Assembly (NCBI RefSeq): GCF_900168065.1
Contig: NZ_FUZZ01000001.1
Coordinates: 124,001-188,000 of the forward strand
Length of the DNA: 64,000 bases
DNA from: Chitinophaga ginsengisegetis
GTDB taxonomy: Bacteria > Bacteroidota > Bacteroidia > Chitinophagales > Chitinophagaceae
Reading direction: 5' to 3'
Shown here: positions 1 to 9,600 of the stretch, one piece after another
Layout: the number at the start of each line of letters is the position of its first letter
How positions within the stretch are numbered: the first letter of the stretch is position 1
Made by a program: the position numbers and the translations under genes
Notes under the pieces: model-generated
Database searches by the model: none
Told to the model about the DNA's origin: nothing
The model's input: only the letters and a program-made list of their open reading frames with translations

Positions 1-219
1 GATACAGATATGCAGTGGGCATTCTGGGAAGGTATTCATGATTTCTACGAAGCGAAGAAAGATTACCTGCAGGGCCAGCTGGGTAACCCCGAAGGCGCTG
101 ACAAACCAAATAAGAAATACTACGATCCGCGCGTATGGCTGCGTAAAGGTGAAGAAACCTTTGTTAAGCGCCTGGAAGAAGCGTTCAGGGATCTGAACTG
201 TATTAACAGGAACGCATAA
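1..219 (+). CDS. fbaA: Class II fructose-bisphosphate aldolase, C-terminal end (partial)
   Basis: The frame is open from base 1, so the window holds only the last 72 residues; the 5' part lies outside. The segment with KYYDPRVWLRKGEE and the closing KRLEEAFRDLN is the characteristic C-terminus of zinc-dependent class II (FbaA-type) fructose-bisphosphate aldolase, the glycolytic and gluconeogenic enzyme that interconverts fructose 1,6-bisphosphate with dihydroxyacetone phosphate and glyceraldehyde 3-phosphate in the cytoplasm. The zinc ligands and catalytic residues lie in the missing part. A possible internal start at base 10 is not credible because the homology runs through it. The gene is followed by a 200-bp gap before accD, so the two are probably separately expressed. 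Confidence 0.85.
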   Translation, partial: DTDMQWAFWEGIHDFYEAKKDYLQGQLGNPEGADKPNKKYYDPRVWLRKGEETFVKRLEEAFRDLNCINRNA

Positions 220-243
220 TTTAGCATTAAGCTGAACGTATAA

Positions 244-326
244 GGCAAAAAGCTGTTGTAACCGGGATAAAAGCGATCATATATTATATGTATATGTTAT
301 TATCTCCGCTACAATGGCTTTTTGCT
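244..326. repeat. Imperfect inverted repeat between fbaA and accD
   Basis: Bases 244-262 pair with 308-326: 16 of 19 positions are complementary, including an uninterrupted GCAAAAAGC / GCTTTTTGC core. The loop of about 45 nt contains a smaller AT-rich palindrome (CATATA-T-TATATG). The right arm runs into a T-rich stretch, so the element may end aldolase transcription; it could also be part of the accD leader. Confidence 0.4.
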
Positions 327-420
327 TTTTGATTTAAACTTTATACTTTTCCCTATATGTTTTTGGCTTTATGCGATAATTCGTATCTTGCACCACTATT
401 TTCTAATCTAATAGTAAAAT

Positions 421-1269
421 ATGTCAAGCTGGTTTAAGCGAATTAAACAAGGCATCTCTACCACCACCAGTGAAAAGAAAGAAGCACCGGATGGTTTGTG
501 GCACAAGTGTCCTAACTGTAAAAAAACCACCACCGTAAAGGATCTGAAGGAACATTACTATGTTTGCGATAAGTGTAATTATCACAACCGTATTAACTCT
601 GCAGAGTATTTTGAGATCATATTTGATAACAATCAGTTCGAGGAACTGTTCCCAAATATATACCCGACCGACTTCCTGGGATTTAAAGATCTGAAGCCTT
701 ACGCCGACAGGCTGAAGGATGCGCAGAAGAAATCCGGACTGAAAGATGCGATGACCGTAGGGGCCGGCAAGGTGCTGGGTAACGACCTGGTAGTGGCTTG
801 TATGGATTTTAACTTCATCGGGGGCTCTATGGGTTCCGTAGTAGGTGAAAAGATAGCCCGTTCTATCGACTACTGCATCATCCACAAGATGCCGCTGATG
901 GTCATCTCCAAATCAGGCGGCGCCCGTATGATGGAAAGCGCCTTCTCCCTGATGCAGATGGCTAAAACATCGGCCAAGCTTACACAGCTGGCGGATGCAA
1001 GACTCCCCTACATCTCTTTAATGACGGATCCTACCACTGGTGGTGTAACCGCCTCTTACGCAATGCTGGGCGACCTTAACATTGCGGAACCGGGCGCACT
1101 CATTGGTTTTGCAGGACCCAGGATCATTAAAGAAACCATTAAAAAAGATTTACCTGCTGGTTTCCAGAGCGCTGAGTTCCTGCTGGAACATGGTTTCCTG
1201 GATTTCATCATGGATAGAAAAGAACTGAAAACGAAGTTGGCAAGTTTGCTGACCATCTTTAAAAATTAA
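421..1269 (+). CDS. accD: Acetyl-CoA carboxylase carboxyltransferase subunit beta
   Basis: AccD forms the zinc-bearing half of the carboxyltransferase, which moves the carboxyl group from carboxybiotin to acetyl-CoA to make malonyl-CoA, the first step of fatty acid synthesis in the cytoplasm. The 282 residues match the usual length. An N-terminal four-cysteine zinc ribbon is visible (C30, C33, C49, C52), followed by the crotonase-like fold with SGGARM at 165-170, GGVTASYA at 207-214 and GFAGPR at 229-234, the loops that hold CoA. The ATG at 421 puts the zinc ribbon at the usual distance from the N-terminus. The alpha subunit is not in the window. The next gene, smpB, is separated by a large hairpin (1279-1345). 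Confidence 0.95.
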   Translation: MSSWFKRIKQGISTTTSEKKEAPDGLWHKCPNCKKTTTVKDLKEHYYVCDKCNYHNRINSAEYFEIIFDNNQFEELFPNIYPTDFLGFKDLKPYADRLKDAQKKSGLKDAMTVGAGKVLGNDLVVACMDFNFIGGSMGSVVGEKIARSIDYCIIHKMPLMVISKSGGARMMESAFSLMQMAKTSAKLTQLADARLPYISLMTDPTTGGVTASYAMLGDLNIAEPGALIGFAGPRIIKETIKKDLPAGFQSAEFLLEHGFLDFIMDRKELKTKLASLLTIFKN

Positions 1270-1278
1270 GACAACAGC

Positions 1279-1345
1279 TTTTAGCCTTCAATTGTTAGCA
1301 ATGGTATGGATCTCTCCCGCCGCAGCTAACAACTGAAGGCTAAAA
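1279..1345. repeat. Large hairpin with 21-bp arms between accD and smpB
   Basis: Left arm 1279-1299 and right arm 1325-1345 are complementary at 20 of 21 positions (the exception can pair as G-U), around a 25-nt loop. The right arm is followed by TAAC-rich sequence and no T-run, so it does not look like a plain intrinsic terminator. The words AGCTAAC and GGCTAAAA recur within and next to the arms, which suggests a dispersed intergenic repeat or an RNA-processing hairpin between two co-oriented genes. Confidence 0.7.
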
Positions 1346-1370
1346 ACTAACAGCTCATATTAAAGCGCAA

Positions 1371-1808
1371 ATGGCAGAATTAAAGAACAGATCGGCATAT
1401 TTTGAGTACGCAATAGAAGATAAATTTATTGCAGGGATGGTGTTGCTTGGTACAGAGATCAAGTCGATCCGTGCAGGTAAGGTGAGCTTTAATGATTCTT
1501 TCTGCTATTTTTCCAAAGGAGAATTGTACGTAAAGAGCCTGCATATTGCAGAATACTCGCACGGTACTTCCTCCAATCATGATCCGCTGCGTGAACGTAA
1601 GCTGCTGCTTACCAAGCGGGAACTGAGAAAGATGGAAAACAAAATGAAAGAACGGGGCTATACCATTGTACCACTTCGTATGTTCATTACCGATAAAAGC
1701 CTGGCAAAAATGGAGATTGGGATCGGTAAAGGTAAAAAGCTCCACGACAAACGCGACTCTATCAAAGCAAGGGAGGCAGACAGGGAGCTTAGAAGACAAT
1801 TCAAATAA
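1371..1808 (+). CDS. smpB: SsrA-binding protein SmpB
   Basis: SmpB binds tmRNA and delivers it to stalled ribosomes during trans-translation, standing in for the codon-anticodon helix. The 145 residues are typical in length. Diagnostic segments are the N-terminal NRSAYFEYAIEDKF, the GTEIKSIRAGKVSFNDSF strand pair of the OB-type barrel, the R-K-L-L-L-TKREL helix, and the basic C-terminal tail (KGKKLHDKRDSIKAREADRE) that folds in the ribosomal decoding centre. The ATG at 1371 gives the family-standard N-terminus. The gene follows accD in the same direction after a gap that is filled by a long hairpin, and a lipoprotein gene follows after 46 bp. tmRNA itself is not in the window. Confidence 0.96.
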   Translation: MAELKNRSAYFEYAIEDKFIAGMVLLGTEIKSIRAGKVSFNDSFCYFSKGELYVKSLHIAEYSHGTSSNHDPLRERKLLLTKRELRKMENKMKERGYTIVPLRMFITDKSLAKMEIGIGKGKKLHDKRDSIKAREADRELRRQFK

Positions 1809-1854
1809 ATACAGCGCCGGCAGGCAAAGCATATCCTTATAAAACAGTTCCCCA

Positions 1855-3006
1855 TTGAAAAAGCAAGCATTCAGGCAGTTACTGAGCATTACCGCCATCC
1901 TTCTCTACACCTGTATTCTTTCCTGTAAATCGGGTGAAAAACTATATAACAAAGGCAGATACGATGAAGCTGTTACCACTTTCGTGAAAAAACTGCAGCG
2001 TAAACCGCAGGATGCCACCGCCACACGGATGCTGCCTGATGCCTATAAACAGGCACTACTGGTGCGGGAAGACCGCGTGAACGAATACCTCCGTTCCAAT
2101 AACCAACTCAAGTGGGAAAACATACGGAATGAGTACCGGGCCTTACAAACCCTCTATAACGCCATTCACAGCTCCCCTGCTGCCCTTAAACTGGTGCAGC
2201 CGAAGGATTACCGCGACGCCATCACCGGCGCCCAGGAAAACGCCGCAGAAATGCGGTACGACCGGGGCATGGCTTTACTGGACAAAGGCGATAAGGCCAG
2301 TGCCCGCCAGGCATACGACGAATTTGGCGCAGCGCTGAAACTGATCCCCAATTACCGGGATACCAAGCAACGGCGGGATGAGGCTTACCAGATGGGAGTA
2401 ATCAATGTGGTAGTGAGTGAAATTGAAGTGCGCTCCCCCTATTACCAGTTCAGCGCCGATCAGTTCCGTGATTACCTGGTGCGTAACCTGCAACAGCGCA
2501 ATATCAACCAGTTTGTACAATTTTACGATGAACGGGTGGTTCGCAATGGCAACCTCCGTCCCGATGAATATATTGAACTCCGCTTTTTTGACTTCGTAGT
2601 GGGCCAAACCTATGTAGACCGCATCCAGCGCGATGTTTCAAAAGAAATTGTGGTGGGTACCACGAAGGACTCTATCGGTAAAGAGTTTAACATCTACAAA
2701 ACGGTGAAAGCCACGCTCTATATCACTAAAAAAACAGTGGTCTCAAAAGGGTTGCTGGATTACCGCATCACCAACACCGGCAACGGACAACTACTGCGAA
2801 CCGACCGTATTCCCGGCAGCTACACCTGGCTCAACCAGTTTGGTACCTTTAAGGGAGATGAAAGGGCGCTCAGTGATGAGGACAAGCAACTGATGGGAGG
2901 ACGGGATATGCCGCCACCGCCGCCTACGGACTTATTTATGGAATTTACCCGGCCTATTTATGACCAGCTGGCGAGAGATCTGCAAAGTTTTTATAATAGG
3001 ATTTAG
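1855..3006 (+). CDS. TPR-like lipoprotein of unknown function
   Basis: I do not recognise a named family. The protein (383 aa) starts at a TTG; this start is preferred because it supplies an SPII signal peptide with lipobox ILSC and lipidated Cys24, and the next in-frame ATG lies far inside the mature protein. Right after the lipobox, GEKLYNKGRYDEAVTTFVKK reads like a TPR helix pair, and a second one lies near residues 125-170 (RYDRGMALLDKGDKASARQA). The C-terminal half is beta-rich with no clear motif, and a proline run is found near the end. It is probably an envelope lipoprotein that assembles with partners. It follows smpB by 46 bp and could share its transcript. The function is unknown. 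Confidence 0.75.
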   Translation: MKKQAFRQLLSITAILLYTCILSCKSGEKLYNKGRYDEAVTTFVKKLQRKPQDATATRMLPDAYKQALLVREDRVNEYLRSNNQLKWENIRNEYRALQTLYNAIHSSPAALKLVQPKDYRDAITGAQENAAEMRYDRGMALLDKGDKASARQAYDEFGAALKLIPNYRDTKQRRDEAYQMGVINVVVSEIEVRSPYYQFSADQFRDYLVRNLQQRNINQFVQFYDERVVRNGNLRPDEYIELRFFDFVVGQTYVDRIQRDVSKEIVVGTTKDSIGKEFNIYKTVKATLYITKKTVVSKGLLDYRITNTGNGQLLRTDRIPGSYTWLNQFGTFKGDERALSDEDKQLMGGRDMPPPPPTDLFMEFTRPIYDQLARDLQSFYNRI

Positions 3007-3025
3007 CGGACTCCAACAGAGAGAT

Positions 3026-3113
3026 AGTGCATGGGGAGTGCATGAACAGTGCATCAATAGTGCATGAGGAGTGCATGCTGACAGTATGGATAGTGCATGG
3101 ATGATCCATGAGA
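3026..3113. repeat. 11-bp tandem repeat, about eight units
   Basis: Units start every 11 bp at 3026, 3037, 3048, 3059, 3070, 3081, 3092 and 3103. Six of them begin AGTGCAT followed by a variable four bases; the units at 3081 and 3103 are degenerate. The array fills the gap between two convergent genes, the lipoprotein gene ending at 3006 and thioredoxin ending at 3160, so it is not in a promoter position. It could be a polymorphic minisatellite or a protein-binding array phased close to the DNA helical repeat. Confidence 0.85.
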
Positions 3114-3159
3114 TACGCAAGTCCGAAGCACCGGAGAAGCATCCCGGAAGTAATAATGA

Positions 3160-3456
3160 CTATATCTTTTGCTTTAACAGCGGTATCAGCTGATGCGCGG
3201 GCACTACCCCGCTCTGCCGCCAAATCAGTTTTCCTTCGCGGAAAAGCAACAATGTAGGTACGCTGGCAATCTGCCATTGAGCGGCCAGCTGCTGGTTTCT
3301 ATCTATATCAATCTTGATAATCCTGATTTGTTCTCCCATTTTATCCTTTACTTCTTTCAGGATAGGCGGCACCATCTGGCAGGGACCACACCAGGTAGCA
3401 AAACAATCAATCAGTACAGGGGTGGGTGAAGCGAGTATTGCCTGCAGGTTCTCCAT
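3160..3456 (-). CDS. trxA: Thioredoxin
   Basis: This is a small thiol-disulfide oxidoreductase that reduces cytoplasmic protein disulfides with electrons from thioredoxin reductase. The active site WCGPC (C23 and C26) and the cis-proline loop ASVPTLLLF are intact, and D17 is at the buried-acid position. The ATG at 3456 gives 98 residues and no signal peptide; a TTG nine codons upstream is also in frame but adds residues not typical of the family. The length is slightly below the usual 105. A -7-like TATATTTG on the minus strand (3524-3531) could serve as promoter. The gene points toward the 11-bp repeat array and the lipoprotein gene. Confidence 0.93.
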   Translation of the reverse strand: MENLQAILASPTPVLIDCFATWCGPCQMVPPILKEVKDKMGEQIRIIKIDIDRNQQLAAQWQIASVPTLLLFREGKLIWRQSGVVPAHQLIPLLKQKI

Positions 3457-3523
3457 AACACAAGTTTTAAATTGCTCCCCCAAATTACGACTTTTTGAAA
3501 ATCAGAAAATATAATATATATTA

Positions 3524-3531
3524 CAAATATA
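3524..3531 (-). promoter_or_regulatory. Candidate -7 box for thioredoxin
   Basis: The minus strand reads TATATTTG, an exact match to the Bacteroidota -7 consensus TAnnTTTG, 68 bp ahead of the thioredoxin ATG. No TTG is seen at the ideal upstream distance, so the assignment is tentative. Confidence 0.4.
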
Positions 3532-3553
3532 ATCCCGTCTTATTTGTTGGTCT

Positions 3554-4117
3554 ATGAACGTGCTATCCACCATTATTTATTTTGCCTGGTTCCTGTCTGA
3601 AATACTGCTGCACCGCATTCTCCGTGGCAAGGACGCAGACGACAAGAAAAAACAGGATCAGGGCAGCCTCGCTTTTATCTGGATCGTAATTATTGTGTTC
3701 ATCAATATTTCTGTATTGGTATCTGCAAAAACATCTTACCTGATTCTTCCGGGGCCTGATATGAATCGTATAGGCCTTAGCGTTATACTGCTGGGAATGG
3801 TGCTTCGCTTTGTGGCCATTGCGCAGCTGGGCCGGTTGTTTACCGTAAATGTAACTATCCGGAAAGATCATCATATCAAAAAGGATGGACTGTACAGCAT
3901 ATTGCGGCATCCCTCCTATGCCGGTTCCCTGCTGTCTTTCCTGGGATTCGGGTTATCGCAGAATAACTGGCTGGGATTAGCCATTGTGTTCATCCCCGTT
4001 TTTGTGGCATTTGTTTACCGGATGAAGATAGAAGAAAAAGTACTGAGCGAGAAGTTTGGAGAAGAATACACCGATTATATGAAGCATACCAGCCGGATCA
4101 TTCCGTGGATATATTAG
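3554..4117 (+). CDS. Isoprenylcysteine carboxylmethyltransferase-like membrane protein
   Basis: This 187-residue integral membrane protein has about five hydrophobic segments. The C-terminal half carries the ICMT/PEMT-type signature: LGRLFTVNVTIRKDHHIKKDG, then GLYSILRHPSYAGSLL near residues 112-127, and the E-E-x-x-L motif (KIEEKVLSEKFGEEY) close to the end. In characterised relatives these segments bind S-adenosylmethionine and the lipid-like acceptor. Bacterial members methylate various small or lipidic substrates, and the substrate here cannot be told from sequence. The gene is divergent from thioredoxin with a 97-bp gap and stands alone. Confidence 0.85.
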   Translation: MNVLSTIIYFAWFLSEILLHRILRGKDADDKKKQDQGSLAFIWIVIIVFINISVLVSAKTSYLILPGPDMNRIGLSVILLGMVLRFVAIAQLGRLFTVNVTIRKDHHIKKDGLYSILRHPSYAGSLLSFLGFGLSQNNWLGLAIVFIPVFVAFVYRMKIEEKVLSEKFGEEYTDYMKHTSRIIPWIY

Positions 4118-4240
4118 TAATTCTTTTCATGATAAAAATTCTCCCTCAAATTAAAAAGTTTGATTCTAAATTGCAGTCATAAACCTAACTGTCACCAATA
4201 CACGATAAACCCAATACATACTTAAACCGAAGATTATCCT

Positions 4241-5092
4241 ATGAAAAAAGTTCTCCTGGGCATGGCTGCCCTGGCATTTTTTGCTGCCAGCTGTAAAGAC
4301 GATAAATCCGACATTGTTACACCTGATCCTCCTAAAACCGAAGACTGGTACCTTACCGGCATTGTTGTCAGGGATATTGACAACAGCGGAGCTACTTTTG
4401 GTGATAAAGACAGTATGGTAATGACTTATAACACCGACAAAACATTTAATACCCTGGAAGAAATTGCCGGTGAAAATGAAACTTATTATGCACTGGTTAA
4501 ATTTATATACAATCAGCAGAAAGTTACAAAAATGACCTTGCAGGAATCAAAAACGGGAGTAGCTGAAACTATTTATGAGTGCACCTATTCGGGTGATCAG
4601 CTGGTCCGCTTTTTTGAGCCGGGCCGTTCTGCTACCAGCTACGATTCCCTGGTATATGAAAATAATAAAGTGGTAAAAGTTTTCCAGGTGAGGGCAGACA
4701 AACGCAATAATAAATCATGGGAATATACCTGGCAGAATAACAATGTGACAGAGGCCAGGGAGTTCAACGCTAATCCTACAACTTATAACCTGGAGTTAGT
4801 GAGTATCCGGAAATACACTTATAATAACGTGGCTAATCCCTACAAGTCCCTGGCTAACTTTTTACTGATGAAAGGAGATAATCCTGATATTCCGCTGCTT
4901 TCTGCAAATGAGCAGACGTCGTATACTGTAGCTAATGCGCAAAATGTGGTGTCTCATATTTATAACTACACCAGGTCCGCAAATGATAAAGGGCTGACCG
5001 TGGCCGATACAATGTGGCATAAAACGCCGGCAGAGAGTTCTGCCAAAGCCGATTATATTTCTGCTTATAAATACACAGATCTGAATAAATAA
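4241..5092 (+). CDS. Lipoprotein of unknown function
   Basis: The protein has 283 residues with a clear SPII signal peptide (lipobox AASC, lipidated Cys18) followed by a charged KDDKSD linker. Acidic or lysine residues right after the cysteine are common in Bacteroidota lipoproteins exported to the cell surface. The body alternates short beta-strand pairs with YTYNN/ YENNKVVK-type repeats that recall DUF4595-like or YD-repeat-like lipoproteins, but no catalytic motif is visible. It stands alone between the ICMT-like gene and the SusCD operon, which is on the other strand; a bidirectional terminator separates them. Function unknown. Confidence 0.75.
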   Translation: MKKVLLGMAALAFFAASCKDDKSDIVTPDPPKTEDWYLTGIVVRDIDNSGATFGDKDSMVMTYNTDKTFNTLEEIAGENETYYALVKFIYNQQKVTKMTLQESKTGVAETIYECTYSGDQLVRFFEPGRSATSYDSLVYENNKVVKVFQVRADKRNNKSWEYTWQNNNVTEAREFNANPTTYNLELVSIRKYTYNNVANPYKSLANFLLMKGDNPDIPLLSANEQTSYTVANAQNVVSHIYNYTRSANDKGLTVADTMWHKTPAESSAKADYISAYKYTDLNK

Positions 5093-5104
5093 TTACATCC
5101 GTAT

Positions 5105-5140
5105 AAAAAAAGCCTCCGGAAAATTCCGGAGGCTTTTTTT
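5105..5140. terminator. Bidirectional intrinsic terminator
   Basis: An 11-bp stem (5111-5121 with 5124-5134, AGCCTCCGGAA) is flanked by an A-run on the left and T7 on the right, so it can end both the lipoprotein gene (+) and susD (-). Confidence 0.92.
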
Positions 5141-5147
5141 ATGATCC

Positions 5148-6638
5148 TTAATTATTGATGTTCGGATTATTCTGTAATTCTGTAATCGGGATAGCAAAGA
5201 GGTAGTATTTACTGTACGGCACGAACGGTGTTCCATCCGGTTGTTTCAGCGTCAGATGCCCCTGTGCAGACACTTTCACAAAGGTACCATCACCTCTCGG
5301 CACGCTGATAATACTATCCTGCCCGTTATAAGAGAGGAAAGGCTTCCTTACTACGGTGCCGCCTGTACGAATAATATCAGACAGTGAAAATCCTTCTCCC
5401 CACAATTCTTTTCTTCTCTCCACCAGGATAGTGTCTACCAGGCTGCCGCCGCCTTTATAAAGCGTGGCATTCCTTGCTGCACGCAATACGTTGAGGGCTT
5501 CTGCGCCTTTGGTAGTGTTGCCGCTTTGTGCATAAGCTTCTGCTTCTATCAGGTACATTTCTGCGGAGCGCATCAGCACCAGGTCGCCCACCAATGCACC
5601 GGCGTCACGGAAACGGAATTTCTTGTAGCGCAGGTAGCCTTCCTGGTCAGGCAGGGTATCCCAGTCGAATAAGCGGAAACGTACATCTGCGCTGTCGAAG
5701 AAGTTCTTAAAGTAAGGATCTGCCATAAAGCTCTGGTAGTATGAGGCCGGACTGGAAACATCGAGGAAATGGAAGTTGTAGCTGGCGTTGCTCTGGTTGG
5801 GCGTTTGCGCGTGTCCCCAGATCCATTCACCATTGTTGATATCGCTGAAGCCTTTGTTGTAATCATCGCCCGACATCAGCGGATAACCATTACGGGCAGC
5901 AACAGCAGCGGTGATGGCGCTTGTCCACTGACGATTGTAGAGGTATGCGCGGGCCAGTAAACCATTGGCTACGTTGAGATCAATTTTCCATTTCTGGGTA
6001 GCATTGCGTTGATAATTCTGCAGCAGCGGCAATGCTTTCTGCAGGTCATCAATTACCTGTTTGTACACTTCTGCCACCGTTGATTTGGCCTTTCCCGCAG
6101 TGGTTGGGCCGGATGGCTCTGTGTAGATGGGAATGGCTTTCTCGGTACCGGTTCTGTTAAACTGGTAGAAAGATGCCAGCGTGAGATAGCAATTGGCACG
6201 CAGCGCATATGCCTGGCCTTTAAGACGTTGTTTCTTATCGGCATCGCCGGTGGCATTATCCACTTTTGCGATCACATTATTACAGTTGTCGATCACCTTG
6301 TACAGAATGGTCCAGAAAGCGTTTACACGGTTCTTGGTGTTGTCTGTCATTTCAGTGTATCCATAGGAATCACGTAGTCCATACGATTGGGTTACCGCGA
6401 TATCGCTGCCCATCGCGTCGCTGGTGAGATGAATGGATTTATAACCAGGCACTGCAAAGGTGAAGAACTCTTCAAACATATATGCCCAGGTACCATTGAT
6501 CACGGTTTCCACGTTGTCGGCAGTATTAAACACCTGGTCGTCCGGTACGGCATTGGTTGGTTTGGTATCCAGGAAATCCTTGTTGCAGGCGCCCAATACC
6601 AAAGCAGCGATTATTATTAAGAATATATTCTTTTTCAT
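5148..6638 (-). CDS. SusD/RagB-family glycan-binding lipoprotein
   Basis: SusD-family proteins sit on the cell surface and form the hinged lid over a SusC transporter, capturing oligosaccharides or other ligands. The 496 residues begin with an SPII signal ending in LGAC (Cys18) and the family opening CNKDFLDTKPTNAVPDDQVF. The TPR-rich N-terminal half includes LKGQAYALRANCYLTLASFY, and the C-terminal part has the usual LMRSAEMYLIEAEAYAQSG and VLVERRKELWGEG-like helices. It lies 11 bp downstream of its susC partner on the same strand and ends at a bidirectional terminator. No enzyme gene adjoins the pair, so the ligand is unknown. Confidence 0.95.
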   Translation of the reverse strand: MKKNIFLIIIAALVLGACNKDFLDTKPTNAVPDDQVFNTADNVETVINGTWAYMFEEFFTFAVPGYKSIHLTSDAMGSDIAVTQSYGLRDSYGYTEMTDNTKNRVNAFWTILYKVIDNCNNVIAKVDNATGDADKKQRLKGQAYALRANCYLTLASFYQFNRTGTEKAIPIYTEPSGPTTAGKAKSTVAEVYKQVIDDLQKALPLLQNYQRNATQKWKIDLNVANGLLARAYLYNRQWTSAITAAVAARNGYPLMSGDDYNKGFSDINNGEWIWGHAQTPNQSNASYNFHFLDVSSPASYYQSFMADPYFKNFFDSADVRFRLFDWDTLPDQEGYLRYKKFRFRDAGALVGDLVLMRSAEMYLIEAEAYAQSGNTTKGAEALNVLRAARNATLYKGGGSLVDTILVERRKELWGEGFSLSDIIRTGGTVVRKPFLSYNGQDSIISVPRGDGTFVKVSAQGHLTLKQPDGTPFVPYSKYYLFAIPITELQNNPNINN

Positions 6639-6649
6639 GGTCGTAATTT

Positions 6650-9600
6650 TTAGAAGCTCAGATTAATACCTGCAGAAATGGATTTAATGGCCGGGTAACG
6701 ATAGTAGGTGGTACCTCCTACCGATTGTTCCGGATCCAGCCCCTGGTGGTTATAGATCGTGAACAGGTTTTCTCCCTGTACATATACCAGTACATTATTA
6801 AGATGTGCTTTCTCCATTAGTGATTTGGGAAGGTTGTAGCTGATGTTCAGGCTTTTCAGGCGGGCATAGCTGGCATCATACAGGAACCGGTCGGATACGG
6901 ATGTCCAGTTGGTTTGTACGGTAGTCAGTTTAGGCACATCCGTTATCTTGTTGTCCGGCGTCCAGCGGTTCAGCATTTCCGTGCTGAAAGGACGGCCTGC
7001 AGAGGTACCTGTACCCAGCAGGAACAGGTAATCCTGGTCCAGTACTTTACCACCAAGACTGTACACCATCAGGAAGGAAAGTGAAAACCCTTTGTAGGTG
7101 AATGTATTGGTAAAACCGCCGTATACATCCGGCAGGGAGGAACCATTGTAATACTGCGTAGCGGAGGAATAGGTGCCGGTAGTGCCTTTGGTGCCATCTG
7201 CATTATCGATGTACCACATAGGCAAACCTGTTTCCTGGTTTACGCCAGCCCATTTTCTCAGGTAAAAATCATAGATAGATTTACCTACCATGAGTTTTTT
7301 GGTACCGCTGATAATTTCTTTCTGCGGTAACTCGGTGATCTTATTCTTATAGTGTGTGGCGTTCAGATCAATGGTCCAGCTGAACTCTTTTGTTTTCACG
7401 GGCACTGCGTGTATGGAAGCTTCCACACCGGTATTTTTCAGCGCGCCGATATTCTCATCCACAGCGGAATAACCTACGGAAGGCGCCATAGGACGGGAAT
7501 ACAGCAGGTCCTGTGATTTGCGCTGGAAGTATTCTACGGTACCGCCTAAACGATTTCCAAACATACTGAAGTCAACACCAATATTTAAGTTCAGGTTGGT
7601 TTCCCATTGCAGGTTCGGGTTGTATACCTGGCGGCGGTAGGTACCGCCTTCACCGAGGTTACTGTTTACGTTCAGCAACGGGTAGTAGTTATAGAATGCA
7701 TCGTCCCCGAGGTTATCGTTCCCCTGTCCGCCGTAGCTGGCGCGGAGTGTAAGCAGGTTAAGCCAGGAATTGTTTTTAAGAAAATCTTCTTCTGTCAATT
7801 TCCAGGAACCGCCTACAGACCAGAAGGTACCCCAGCGGTGATTGGGTGCGAAACGGGAAGATCCGTCGCGGCGAAGGGAAGCAGATAAAAAGTATTTTCC
7901 TACGTAGTCATATTCAGCCCTGCCCAGGAAACTGGAGAGCGTGTAAGTATCGGTATATCCCTGCAAACCCGTGATGAGAGAGGCATCCGAGAGTTCTTCC
8001 AGTCCAGGCAGGGAGAAGCCGGATTTCTGACCATCCAAAAAGGTAGTGGTGTATTTGTAGGCTTCCTGGCCTGCCAGCAGGTTCAGGTGATGCTTTTCAT
8101 TAAATGTTTCTTCGTAGGTGAAAATGTTGTTGAATGTCCAGCTGAACACGCGGGTATTCAACCGTTCTATGGTTCCGCCTACTTCTGCATCAAAGCCCAG
8201 GTTGGGATTGGTGTAGTCATATTGTTGTTTGGCGGTATAATCGGCGTTATAACTTGATTTGAATTTAAGTCCGCGCCAGATAGTGGCTTCGCCATACAAA
8301 CGGGCAGATAAATCATCGCGGGTGAGGCGGTGTTTATCGATAGCGGAGGTAGCCACCAGGTTGGTGTTGGTGTTTGCAGCACTGGGACGGTAGCTGCCGT
8401 AGTCAAAGATCTTATTACCGTTGGCATCCAGGATATAGGCGCCGGTGGACCGGTCGCGCTCATAAATAGGATAGAAATTTGACATCAGGCGGCCGTAGTT
8501 TACATAGTTATCGGAGCGGCTGTCTTCCGAAGGAGGCGCATCCTGTTCGGAGTGCGTACCATTCAGGTTCAGTCCTACCTTTAACCATTTCTTGGCATCA
8601 ATATCAATGTTGCTGCGGAGGTTATAACGTTTGAAACCGGAAGCGAGATAAATACCCTGGTCGTTCAGGTATCCCCCGGAAACATAGTATCTTGATTTTT
8701 CGGTAGCACCGCTGAGTGCTACATCTGCTTCGGTACGTTTCCCGGTTCTTTGCATGGCATCGTCCCAGTTATCGTTCCACAGGGCTTTAGCGCCTGCTAC
8801 CAGTTTCCCGTCGGTGCCTACCGGCTGCGGGAAAGCGGTGCCATAGGGGTTAATCCCTACCCTTCTTACGAGATTGCTGCTGGCCTGGGCGGCGGCAGTA
8901 GCGGGTGATAAGCCGCTGGTAAGACCGCCATTGCGGATGGCTTCCCAGTACATTTCAAAATACTGATCGGTGCTTACCCGGTCGTAATTATCCACTGCTC
9001 TTTTTGAAAAACCCTGACTAACGCGAACGTCTATATTACTTCCCTGCTTCTTTCCTTTTTTGGTGGTGATGATGATCACACCATTGGCGCCACGGGAGCC
9101 GTACAGCGCGCTGGAAGCAGCGTCTTTCAGAACGCTGATGGATTCTATGTCGTAGGGATTGAGTGCATTCAGGCTACCTCCGTAAGGCACTCCGTCTACC
9201 ACGTATAACGGATCAGCGGATGCGTTGATGGAACCAATACCGCGGATACGGATGGTAGCATCGGAACCCGGCTGACCACTGGTAGACGTGCTTTGCACAC
9301 CAGCTGCGAGGCCCTGTAATGCCTTGGTAACGCTGGATACCTGCCTGTTTACCAGTTCATCGCTTTTGATCTGCGAAACAGAACCGGTATAGGAACTTCT
9401 TTTAGCAGTACCATAGGCTACTACTACAATTTCATCAATATCTTTCCCTAAAGAACGGAGTGAAACATTGATGGGTGATGTGCTGATAGGCACTTCCTGT
9501 TGTTCCAGGCCGATGAAGCGGATCACGAGCGTGGTGGCGGCAGGATCAGTTACCTGGATCCTGAAGTTACCTTCAGGATCACTCACCACGCCGTTGGTAG

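Noticed and set aside
3026..3113. The tandem array as a CRISPR array.
   Set aside because: The units are 11 bp without spacers of typical length and there are no cas genes.
2932..3277. Small open frames running through the 11-bp repeat array.
   Set aside because: They read the repeat as Cys/His/Met-rich low-complexity peptide and overlap the thioredoxin gene; an 11-bp unit shifts frame each copy, so the repeat is not built as a coding repeat.
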